Of a stretch of DNA of 64,000 nucleotides, positions 9,811-21,300 are shown one piece after another (the stretch's first letter is position 1; each line of letters begins with the position of its first letter). Under the pieces are notes generated by a model. That model searched no databases. It worked only from the letters and a program-made list of their open reading frames with translations, and was not told the DNA's origin. The stretch spans positions 8,246,001-8,310,000 of the forward strand of contig NC_088320.1 of assembly GCF_910592395.1 (NCBI RefSeq). Reading direction: 5' to 3'. The stretch comes from Lineus longissimus (taxonomy: Eukaryota > Nemertea > Pilidiophora > Heteronemertea > Lineidae). A program made the translations under genes and the position numbers.

Positions 9811-11562
9811 CATTGATGTAGCCATTGTAGAAATGACGCAGACTGCCGTAATGTGCTTCTAGAAAATATTTCAAAATTCTTGTAGGAAGAAGTAGACGAT
9901 GAAGTTCATGTGGTAAATATATGCACTTGGAGGCAAAACATCATGTGTCTTATTATTTGTTTATACTTTTGTATCCTAGAGACTGGCATAAAATGATCTA
10001 CCCATATCGGTAGGTTTCGCCGGATCTAACGCCTGGGTGTATTATATTTCGACCTCTTTTTCATCTGTCAATTGCACTGAGAACATCGATAAAGAACTCC
10101 AAGGGTCTCATTGATCAAACTAAGGTCCCACTTATAGTGGAAAAAAATGTGATATCCTTTCCCAGCCACCGTACGTATGTACTGTATACTGGTTGTAATC
10201 CTGTGTTGCTGTCATGGATTGACAATGATACCATGCGTTCCCCTACATGATTTATTCTGACGAGTTTAGCACTCTGCCATTTACACATTAAGTGTGTAAA
10301 AACGCCATGACTGGTGCCGGCTGAGCACGGCTGAGCACGGCTGAGCAAGGTCGGTAAGAGGTTTGCCAACCATAGTTCTATATTGAAAACGCAATGAAAT
10401 ACGCTGGCTCGGAAGGACATCTGGTAATTCAATTTTACGAGGTATACATTCCATTCCGCCTCTCGATATACACCCTGAATTGCAGTAGGCTTACCTGATG
10501 GAGTCAGTTGTTGCTGGTTTTAAATCCTATTTGGATAACACTAGAGCCTGTCCCAAACTGACACTAGGGAATGGCTTAAAATATCTTAATGTTCGATTGT
10601 TAAAACCATCGAAGTGACCAGATGATCATTAACTTCCCAAACCCTTCAATATCGTGTGGTTCATGTGGAAGGGTTTTGCCATTACAAGCATTTGGTAAAG
10701 GACGTGAACGAGTACAGTCGTCAAACTACTGCGCTCAGATGATTCAGCATAAACGGTTGATCTTGAAAGGAGCTTCCCCATTCTCCAGGAAAGCCGCAAG
10801 TTCTTCAATATTTTGTCCAGTGGCAACAATTGGTATTGAAAACGAGTCGGAGTAATTCACCGAAGCTTATGATCACTCAGTATTAAATGGAGAGTTGTGA
10901 AGTGTTTCGTGGAGGAACCCTGAACCATAAAGTCACACCCAGGGATCCGGTTCGTACAAATCTCTCAGGGCGGTGCAACGTGTGTTTTCGAGTGTTTCCT
11001 CTCATTTGAAAAACAGGTTGACATCTTCTCGCTATTGAAAAGTTATGGTCTTTCTAGCTGGCTGTTGTATGGAAACACTGAAATATTGACACGTTTTTCT
11101 CGGGGAAAATGTCATAATTTTGGGTGTTCCAATAAAATAAGAACGGGTCGAAATTTCCGGACGACTAGTCCCGAAGTTTTGGGGTGACCTCCACGCCGCC
11201 TATTATTATGTTCTGTCGTATCAGCACAGCCGCCGACTTTTTCAATGTTCTCGCCAATAGATAGATGACGTCAACAGTCGTTCTGAATTGAGGTAGATAG
11301 GGATCCTACCTTATTTGAGAAGGCTGATGTGAATACATCTGAAGATTTCGGCACAGTTGCAATCCGGGAAACGGGCTGCTCCCATTTTCTACAAAATGAA
11401 TCACGCGCACGCAGATTATAAGAAACCGCATTTTGAACAAAGTTTCATTTTTTGACGAAGAATGTGTTCTCTAATATGGCCTGACGCGATTTCGGATTTA
11501 TTTTGAGGAATTTATGCGATGGGTTCCTATTTTAAGGGACGTTTAAAAATGTTGGCCTTTTC

Positions 11563-12477
11563 TACGAAAGCCCTGAAGGCTCATTCCAAATTCCAAATGC
11601 GAAATTCCAAATTCCAAATTCCAAATCCCAAATTCCAAATTCCAAATTCGACATAACCAGGTGCATTAGCCTGGTACCGCCGGCCACGGTCTGAGGCGGT
11701 GTGGTATGAACTGACGGAGGCGCGGTTACACCGACCGTCTATAAATAGATAATGACGTCACACCACTGGGAAGACTGATCATAGATGCTTTTTTCGCTTT
11801 TATAACGCAGTTCTTCATGAATGATCAAATGATTGTTTTCCACAAAGCCCAATCAAAATGAACTGATGACAAAATGGATGAACAGCTGACGTTTGTTTAG
11901 CGCCGTCCTTTGATAATGTAGAGTTGGTCATAATGATACGTAAAAAACATTATCTCTAAAATTATTCTATGAAAAATACTTTGGTAAATATAAGTACACT
12001 TAAATAAGAAAATTATTAACAAGCAATACCCATGCACTCATCTCCATATAATACGATTTTGATATAAGCTATAAGGACGGTTAGAAATTACCGGATTTTA
12101 GGGGGGCAGAGACACGCTAGATTGGGTGTAACCTGGCCTCCGTCCGTCCATACCGCAGCGCCTCAGTCGGTAACCAGGGTACCAGGCTGAGATCACGTGA
12201 TTATGTCGAATTTGGAATTTGGAATTTCGCATTTCGAATTTGGAATGAGTGTTTATCCAGCCCAGGCATCATATAGATAGGTAATTAGCACTGATAAGAT
12301 GTGTAAAATTACATTTCATCTAAATTAAGATTTGTTTTTTACATTGAGGGGATGCACATTGGCTATCTGATGAGAGTAAGACTGAATTTGAAATTTAGAA
12401 TTTGGAATTTCGCATTTGGAATTTGGAATTTGGCATTTGGAATTTGGAATTTGGAATGAGCCTTCTGGGCTTTCGTA
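11563..12477. mobile_element. TIR element built from AATTCC/GGAATT-type short repeats
   Basis: The outer ends (ACGAAAGCCC...GGGCTTTCGT) are inverted and flanked by TA. Each side continues into runs of a 6-8-bp unit (ATTCCAAATTCCAAATG on the left, its complement on the right). A second inverted pair of about 160 bp lies inside (11,650-11,760 and 12,105-12,215, sharing GCCTGGTACC and GGTTACAC). The homology of unit 1 with unit 2 stops exactly at its left end. No transposase. Confidence 0.65.
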
Positions 12478-12970
12478 AGATTACGTTTCGATGTAATATG
12501 ATTGCAAAGCTTTAGGTTGATATATACATGAAATGAAAAAAACACATTTATTCTCTCGGGCCCAATTATTTTGGTACCTTAAAGTTTTAAACAAGCCAAA
12601 ATAAACGAGTGAATAAAACGTTCCATGGTGCAGCTTGCAAAACTTAAAATGAACCAAATTGAATGGGACTCTGTGAATGATGTTATGTTATTCCATCAAT
12701 ATACTTACCGAATCATGCAATGAATATTACATGTAAACTTGATCTTTCAGTTCAGGTTTAAAACGTATCGGTGCGGCCATCTGGATTTTTAGTTCTGAAG
12801 GTTCCTCATTCCGTGTGACTATTTTTTTAGTGCTGTTGCAAGGGTATAGTCTGTCTTGTCCCTTCTTTTGATCATGTCACCTCGATAACCAGGCGACTCC
12901 AATAGCTCCCAGCGAAGGACCGAGTAGGAAATACTTCAAAATACTCAATAGTAAATAAACTGAATACATA
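12478..12970. other. No gene seen
   Basis: AT-rich, with no convincing ORF, splice pair or repeat. Confidence 0.5.
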
Positions 12971-13200
12971 CTTCATCATCATCATCATCATGTCCCGCAG
13001 CCATGCGGCCATTGGGGCGACAATAAGCTGTTAAAGATGCGACATCACACAGTTCTGTCCTCGGCGAGGGGTCTTCCATTCCAGTGCGTCACGTCATCCA
13101 CCCGCTCTTTGGAAGGCCGCGATGGCGGCTACTTCTACTGAGCCCTGCAAGATGGTATGTGCTAGTGTTCCCTTGGCTCTCGTGGCATATGGCCGAACCA
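12971..13200 (-). mobile_element. 3' end of a LINE with (ATG)n tail
   Basis: On the minus strand a decayed reading (VDDVTHWNGRPL, later SPQWPHGCGT then stop, with an internal TGA) matches the usual C-terminus of LINE reverse transcriptases that end in ATG/ATC microsatellites. The (ATC)n run is at 12,973-12,990. Only the last few hundred bases of the element remain. Confidence 0.55.
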
Positions 13201-14790
13201 CCTCAGCTTACATACTTATACAGGCGAAAATGACGATATTATTATAAGACAACTCTCGTTCGGGAACGAATGCAATTCTTCTGTATTGGGATATGCCGAC
13301 TGTTCTAGTCAGACCTAAGCCAAGTGGAGCTCAGGCATGAAACATCTCAGTGTTTCCCATATTTCAGTGTTAACCGTTTTGTTCCCCTATTCACGACAAC
13401 CATTCGATGTCTGATATATCATAGGGGAAAGTCTCTCTTACAGAAACACAGAAAATTATACCGAGTTTGGTCTCGAGAAGTAGGAAACAAGAAATAATGA
13501 CCTGAGAATCTTCTTTTGGATAAAACCAGTTACTGCGTCTCCAGTATCCCTTGCCACTCCACGTCAAGACAACAATATTAGAACGAGAACATAAAATGTG
13601 GACTGAACAGTCGAACTTCGGTTCTATTGGACTGAAGAAAGTTTTCGCAGCCTGGTAAAACATGAGCCTCCTTGCGAGATCTCATGACGAGGCAACAATC
13701 CAACCGTTTATCAGGAATTGGCGCAGGCGCATATAATGACCTGGGACGAGGCTGTATATTGTTAACCATGATAAAAAGAAGAAGAGTACATGACCATGGA
13801 CTAACACACAGAACACTTTATTGCTCCAAAGATGTCTTCATTCGTACAGACAAATGATATCAATAATAGTTTTGTAATATATGGAACCCTGTACGCAGAT
13901 GGATTGGAGAACACAACTACTTTCCCGGTGCACAGGTCCAAAAAACACAATCTCCTCCGGGTCCACCATTTGACTCGTCGCAGTCGCTATGTTTATTGCA
14001 ACTAAAACGCTTGCGGACTTTCGGGAACTCTTTGCTGAAAAAGGTCAAATCAACGTTTAAGTCACAAGCTCCCCCCCCAAGCTACGAACATCAGACTACG
14101 TTACAACCATTTTGGATTATAATCAACCACTGCTATTGACAACCAAGGATCAAACCGTAAATTGCACGCTGCATGATCATTTGGTATGTGACGTCAAAGA
14201 GCGCAGTATTTTTAAACTGACCTGACGTCAGCGTTTTTCTGTTCAAGATCACGTGTTTGACGTCCAATAAAGCAAGGATGACATGACATAACAATGCATG
14301 TTGGTTGGCAGTGGTACTATCACAAAATGTCCACGTTTCTTCGTGGCGACGTGTATATCATGCAGAAATATATGATCACGATTGCGAAGATTGAAAAAGG
14401 ATTCAATTAAACGTGCAGTGCTTTCGCAAGCTCTCATTGATACTTCCTGGCCTATTGACTTTCTAGGGTGAGGTGGGAAAGCCTGCAGTGAGAGGTAAAT
14501 ATAACGTTGACAGCTCCGGTCACGTTATTATTCGTATTTACCTATGTCACTTACGTCAATGTTCATGCCGGTCATTCTCACGACTCGATATGGCTTTTCA
14601 GTTGCTTATTGTTTACTGTCCAATCACCTTCATTGATCTACACCTGGTCCTGAGTCCTTGAATTGTTCTACAATAAGTCCACTTATTCTCCATCAGGGTG
14701 AATGTCCGCTTGGTGATGTCACCACTGCATTAACCCCCTGTCAGGGAAAGTATGTAGCGGTGGGATTATTCCTACTAGTAGGCCAAGCGA
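13200..14790. other. No gene seen
   Basis: Short open frames only (up to 90 codons), none with a recognisable domain, flanking splice sites or poly(A) signal. Confidence 0.45.
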
Positions 14791-14796
14791 GTGGGA

Positions 14797-14886
14797 AATT
14801 CCCTAGCTTAGTTGGTAGAGTGATGGCCTTGACACCCCAGAGAGGTCACGGTTCAATCCCCGGCATGGCCTAGGTTTTTTTTCTCT
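14797..14886 (+). repeat. tRNA-like SINE head or tRNA pseudogene
   Basis: An A-box-like TAGCTTAGTTGGTAGAG (14,804-14,820) and a B-box GGTTCAATCCC (14,850-14,860) have tRNA spacing and are followed by a T run (14,875-14,882) that would end Pol III transcription. The middle (GGCCTTGACACC) resembles a tRNA-Val anticodon loop, but acceptor and T stems do not pair well, so this is not a working tRNA. The sequence before it (14,740-14,800) recurs imperfectly at 14,998-15,056. Confidence 0.5.
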
Positions 14887-15059
14887 GTTATATTAGGCCT
14901 AACGTGGTACTATCCAGATTCTGGACGTTTGTTTGGATGATAAATAACCATTTGTACCTCAGATGAGCCCGGTTGTGAGGACACTACGTTCCCGGACAGG
15001 CGAGTATGTAGTGATGTCATCATTCCTACAGCTCACGCGAGAGGGAAATTCCCTTCTTC

Positions 15060-16280
15060 TCGAAGCCAGTCAGTTTTCTCATCATCCACAAGTACTGCAG
15101 CTTCACCGGGCACTGGACGTTTTTGGGATCCTATAATCATAGAGGATGTGTCGATCATTCCTTTCATAAAGAGCTTTAGTGCTTTGCACTACGTATTTAC
15201 TAATTATAGTCAACAATTCCGGCTAGGCCTGCAACTTATCAAATCCCTGAAACATATCGGGTGATCTAAAATACGCCCCATTTAAAAGTCTGATTAAGCA
15301 GTCAGTTTTGCATCAATAGCTTTGAAATTCAGCCCTGATCTAGCATCGGATATCTCAAGTAAGCTAATAAAATTTCAATTTGCTAGGCCCTATATTACTG
15401 GTACGGTACTGATGTCAAGAATGCAAGTCCAAAAATGCAATATCAGTGGATATGGAAAACTGCCTTATTTGAGCAGCCATTCAACGTAGTTAACTTTTTG
15501 GCTCAACGTAGGGGAGTCATACCGTCGTCGTCGTCGTCATCGTCGTCTGTATCCTGTTTCAAAAACAGTGGCACGGTTCTTAAACGATAGGACTATGAAC
15601 TTGAAACTTTGTACACCGGGCCCCCAGGTCAGGTGACCTCTGACACTGAATTTCGGTCGGATCTGATTTTTGACTTGGCCACCAGGAGGCCAAAAGTGGA
15701 AAGCTAAGACGTGTGATATCTCTGTTTTAAGTGAGTCGTTTTCAATAAAATTATTTTGGTATGTTCTAGCAAGGCTACATCACATATCATACGGGTTTTT
15801 GATTTGACTTACATGTAATTTTCGTTTGTGATTCACAGTTACTGGACACTTTAAAAATGGTATTCAATCAATTCGTGGGAAATAGTATGTGATGACGACA
15901 GAGTAAACTTTGAACAAATTTAAAAACAATAGTTTCATGTCACTGAGATCTTGGATCTACAAGCAAACATTGTCTACAAGCAAACATTTACAAACACTCA
16001 TTGCTTCACACTCAATCAAACCCTGCACATCAAACATAATGCAGGTTGCCTTATGTGACGTTCAATACCTTATCAGTCCTGTAGACTATGCTCAGTCTTG
16101 TAGAATCTAGTCAGTTGTTTTGTCAGGTTTTAGTCTCGTCGACAGACGCTTTAGAGTGTGGTACAACATGGGCGACATGTGAATCGGACTGCAGCAGTCG
16201 GCTGCCCTGTCACCTCCTATTCTAGATAAGTATAAGCAAGTTTCACAAAAAAAGGAAAAATTCAAAATCAGACTGAATTG
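15060..16280. other. No gene; one microsatellite
   Basis: A (CGT)n tract sits at about 15,521-15,548. The rest shows no supported gene. Confidence 0.5.
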
Positions 16281-16299
16281 TGACCCGTCACAGCAAAAC

Positions 16300-16370
16300 C
16301 AGTCGCAGTGAACCAGATTTCGGGTCGAACTCACGACTGTGGTAGGCACTCTTTGAACCTGCGCCACCCT
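16300..16370 (-). repeat. tRNA-like SINE head (minus)
   Basis: On minus: A-box-like TGGCGCAGGTTC (16,355-16,366) and B-box GAGTTCGACCC (16,322-16,332). It abuts GTGACCCGTCACAGCAAAACC at 16,281, which is the end of the MITE family found at 31,825. Confidence 0.5.
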
Positions 16371-16643
16371 TCTCCATTTCGTCTTAGCGAGTCAAAGAAA
16401 AGAGCGAATAATGGAAGACTGGGGGCAAAACAGCAGACGTTGCTTTCACAGTTTGAAGAGAGCGCAAGCATGGTGGGAAGGGTGCAAAATGCACACGGGC
16501 CGGTCCCATGTCGTCATTTTACAGCCGGTGAGTGAATTAGCGAGATGGACACCTATTCCACAGTCATTGGTAGATGAATCGGAGGTTCTATGACGTCGAA
16601 TCCATTGACTTCTTGCGACCAACTCCCTTCGAGGTTCTTCACG

Positions 16644-16720
16644 TGACGTCTCGTAAAAGAACATCTATAAGTGATCTCTCCATCTTGCGTCTGCACATTC
16701 TGTGTCCTGTCAGCAACAAG
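16644..16720 (+). promoter_or_regulatory. Promoter and non-coding exon 1 of peptide gene, copy 2
   Basis: This is the equivalent of 63-143. The TATA-like box (16,666-16,671) and the exon 1 donor (after 16,720) are kept. The CRE-like site at 16,644-16,651 reads TGACGTCT instead of the perfect palindrome of copy 1. One base change therefore separates the proximal promoters at a likely factor site. Confidence 0.5.
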
Positions 16721-18381
16721 GTAAGTTCTCCCTAAATTTCATAAGAGTGTCTAGAGCTCGTTTCGATATTCAGCGGGTCACTTTTTACTGCACAAAATAT
16801 TGGGCTAGGGGGAAGCAGTTTCATGAAAATTTTCGTAAAAAATAAAATGTGGCGTAATTGTTAAACGAATTCCAAAATGCATATTTCTAACACAATTTGG
16901 CTACATTTGACAAATTGTTCTGTAAATAGTTCACAAATGAATTGTGATCAACATACCACACAAATGGTATGTCATAAGTCGGTTTAATGCTTAGAGTATT
17001 CAACATTTAAGGTCTCAGAGGCAAGAAGCCTTCCATCAGTCCAGGCTTACACTGTATTTTCTAGTAGCTCATGCAAGATATCAGTACTGTACTGTGTGTC
17101 CAACTCCACATCTTTTTTTTCGTTTAATCTTTTTACGTCAAAAAGTATATCCTTCTTGCACGTCTAGAGTACCAATGGTGATTTTGATACATTAATAAAT
17201 CCGTTAGTGTTCTCTTGGCCAATTACTAGTAAATTTGATGAAAAAAAGTACGATTTAGATTTTAAAATAACCAATAACTTTGAACCAACTGATCCTTATC
17301 CATGTGATATCATCATGTGTATTTTTAATTTGTCGCTGGCAAGATGTCTACGATTGAATATTCTGTGCGAGTAAGGTCTTCATTTGCCTGCCCCGACTCA
17401 CCACACAACAACATGCATGCAGACAGTCACTGGTAACTACATTCAGGCGTCCAACTGATGTTATAATAATCACCCCGGAGAATCAAAATCCTGAACTCCG
17501 GGCATTACATCCAAATCCAGGTTCCGAGTCATCTCATATTATTCCTGAGTGCCGAGTCCCTCGATCGTGCGTCCAGGAAAACCGCACTTCCTTGCTGCTA
17601 AAGATGCGATAAAGTTATGATTCAAGGCATTCGGATTTTGGGATCTTGGGGAACACGATCGTTGAAGTTTCACATTAAAGGTTCCGTCCGACTGGCTGCA
17701 TGCAATAAGTGAAAAGCTTTATCTTGTTTAAATGCTTGCTTTACGATATTTTGCCTCGTCACACCGCCCAAACAGAGATATGGTGCTTGAAATCAGTCCA
17801 TAGCAGGCCAAAAGCTCAACATGTAGATCCGAATGTACGCGTCAGTTAAAACCACCATATTTAGGTATGCCGTGGACAATCCATTTGCGATGAAACCATT
17901 TTGGGACTTGGAACTCAGGAATACCAGATGACTCGGAACCTGGACTTGGCACACAATGCCCGGAGTCCCTGCGGTGCGTCCCTTTGGCTCGGTCAAAGGA
18001 ATACCAACCATTCATTAGAATTATAAGGCTGTCCTAAAAAAAAGGCATGATAAAAGCTACCTCAAACGCTGCTAAATGCCATAACCTAGACATTTTAAAT
18101 GTATCTTCTATTGATATGCCCTGCTTGTAAAGTGACCGTCATCAAGTTGTTTAAGCGTTCATACATGGAACTATACTTATGATACAGGCGCCAGATCAAC
18201 TGCCATGGTCACTCTCACCCTTAAGTGACCGTCTTACAGTGCAGAGTTGCCGATTGATTGTTTACTGATTCGAATCTCTTCCCAGCCAATTTGTAAGTGT
18301 TCAATTAAATATGTAACTTTTTCATTTACATCACTATTTAGTGTCTAGCAACGAGTGTTTCTCTTTTTCAGACTAGAAAAA

Positions 18382-21300
18382 ATGAAGTTCTCTGCTATTT
18401 TCCTTTTGGCTGTCATAACCCTGGTCACCATGATGACGGTTGCCGGTAAGTCATCGAACACTGGGCGAGTTTCAAAAAGTGAATTCTATCAAACACTTTT
18501 ATTTCACACTTTAATGAGTATGTGAAAAAAACATTTTCAACTGATATCTTTGAACATTAATTGTGTCTTGTATAGCTGTTGATGAGTACAATAAAACGTA
18601 CGGGCATAAACGATTTTAACCATACAGATCCTGAGTACGGTAAGTGTTCTTTCCCAGGACGGAACTATAGATTTCAAGCGAAAACCTACAAACGTTTGCT
18701 CATCAAGTCCTCACAAAAGCAACGCAACATCCCGATTAGATAAAGACATCTGTTGTTCTTAAGAATGCATACCTCTATTTATCACTGCTGTAATATATGT
18801 ACATGTACATTTCTGACATTTAATTTTAAAACCTCAGTGTTCGCCAAATTTATAGCAGTTAATGGCCGCATTTGAAAAACGTCCATTTTCGCATTGTTCT
18901 GTTCATGCTGTACAAATACTGTTGTTCTGAAACTAAATTTTCTCAACTACCATAATAGAAGAACGATTTCATTCATCTGAAACTTGCATTAAGGAATACG
19001 TTGTTAGGTTACACTAACATTTAATCGGCAGACACGTCCATTAAAGGGCTGCGCATCTACCTAAACTTTAGGTTAATCTTCCTACCTTGACCTCATCTTG
19101 GCTGGCTTAACCAGAGAAAAATCCGCAGAGAAAGATTTATCTGCCAGCAGAAGTGAAAATCAGCATATCCGACGTAATATTACCGTGTAAAGAAGAAAAA
19201 GTATTCCCGCACGAATGCTACGGTGGCTGGGAAAGGACATGGTGATTTTTTTTTCAGTGACGAGGGTTTTTTTATCTCAGGCGCCTGACTTATAACTCAG
19301 TCACCTGACTTAGTAACTCAGTCGCCTGACTTACGAAATGACGAAGTTTTGTTTTATCTCAGGCGCCTGAGTTACTAAGTCAGGCGTCTGATAAAAAAAA
19401 CCTCGTCATTGAAAAGAAAAATCAACATGTCTTTTCCCAGCCATCGTAGAATGCAGACATGTATATATTTAAAACATTGATTCATGGATCGAGGCCAACT
19501 CGAAAGAGTTTAACAAAAACCGAGTACCTTTCACGTTTGAAAACTAATGTAAAGTAATGCATTATGCGGGGCTACTATTAATAGCGATCGGCTTCTGTCT
19601 TTTTGTGCAACTGTGCAAAAACTACTGAACAAAGTCTACATAAATAATGTTGAGGTAAACCTAGTACCTTCATTTGTTTTCAGTTTTTTATAAAAGCTAC
19701 TGAACAAAAACTTATAATTCAAAGTATAAACTTGTAATGTCATCAATATATACAACTTCATACAGCTTTGCTTCGTAAAAAAACCTGGTCTTGTAGCTGT
19801 TCGCGCCTAAATTGTGAATTGACTGACTCTAGTTGGAAAGGTAGTTAAGCTTATAGTGAATGGCCAGTGAATTGTTACCTTAATTCATAATGTGTATAGG
19901 AATGAAACTGATTTCTTTTGCTGGATTTGGGTGTAACCCGTTTGTGTATATGTTAGTTGTTGTGTTTAGAATTTGTTAGTCTTGTTCCAGCTGTGCCATA
20001 GTGTAGAATGTTTTTTTGTGCAGTTGCAATATATATGATTTTATCTTGAAGAATATACAGTCCTCTTATGTGAACTATCGTTATTTATCAACTATTTCGA
20101 AACCGAGCCCATTCAATAGCATAATGAGAGATGAATCAAATTTTCGTAATTTTCTCGAAAAGTGACAAAGATGATTGCTCCAAACATTTTAACAATCACA
20201 TACCAGTATTTTTCCTAAACGCTCAAACGCTCATGAGTGTTTTTTACTAAATTCCTTATCGGGTGAGACTAATGCATTCTGTTCTGTTTCAGAAGCATTC
20301 CCGGCCGCTGATGATGCCGAATCCCTCGTAAAACGAGAGTGGTCGTGAGTACACTATTATACCATCTTAGTCAATTATGCAATCATTATATGGCATAGTG
20401 TTCTCAGTATTGAAACAACCTGGAATACACACGAGATCTTTGGTAAATCTTTCTAAGGGTCACATCCATGAATTTGTTGTCTAAAATGTCGGGTAAGTTC
20501 ACATACATGTTTCCTCACGTATACCGTCTTCCTATACCGCTAAGACAAAATAACAGTGTCCATACATTGGGTGGGGTATGTAATAGGGCTCACCACATGC
20601 GGAGCAGTTTTTCTTTGCCCACGTGATGAATGGGCATTGTCCATTTGCTCCGCCTCGGTTACACCATGAATAAAGACCAAACACGATTGTCTGTTAATAC
20701 AATCCATTCAATTCATTTAAAATCCCATGAACCAATGGTAGTTGACTGCAAGTAGAGGTTGTCTCTGGTCTGTGCCACGATCTGAGTTAATCAGCCCAAT
20801 CCACTAGGCCTAACCTTTGTATTAGGTAGGCGAGGTATTCATCACTTCTGGGCTCTTAAATATGGTGCCCAAAGACGGTATACGTGAGGAAACGGTAGTT
20901 GATAAAACTTGGAATCAGAGAAACCATGTAACCTGTGCTAAACCATGGAATCAGTCCTAAAATTGCATAAAAACATGAAATAATGCCATTGGAACCTAAG
21001 GTGGTTACGAATCAATATTTGGAGCTTATTTTTACATGATCAGATCGGAATTTAACGGTAGTTTAGAAATCAGTCGCATTTCCGATTCAACAATCTATAT
21101 TTTAGAACAACCCAGAAGTATTACGGTAGCAGGAAGGGTTGGGCGTTTGTGGTTTCTGAGTCTGAGGGGGTTGGTGTCTGTTGACTGTGCTTTACGAGAG
21201 ACTAGGCATGGCGCCAGTCTCTCTTAAAGCACAGTCAACAGGCATTTGGTGTCAGTATTTGGGTAAGTACAGAATCAAGGCAGCTCAGAGAGCAATGATT

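Larger units (their letters stand above)
1..11562 (+). repeat. Segmental duplication, unit 1
   Basis: Position 1 aligns with 16,578, and the match runs with few differences to 11,562, where it stops at the edge of a TIR element. Unit 1 carries an extra 822 bp (3,513-4,334) that unit 2 lacks. The unit begins before the window, so its true left end is not visible. Confidence 0.95.

Noticed and set aside
9793-9864. Exon 9793 read in another phase, giving a longer C-terminus directly after 4575
   Set aside because: Joining 4575 to 9793 skips an exon with a very strong acceptor at 9378, and the resulting tail shows amino-acid changes between copies. Kept only as an alternative.
10622-10855. Conserved 77-codon frame with several cysteines (also 26,374-26,607)
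   Set aside because: Changes between copies alter residues freely, and an equally open frame runs on the opposite strand.
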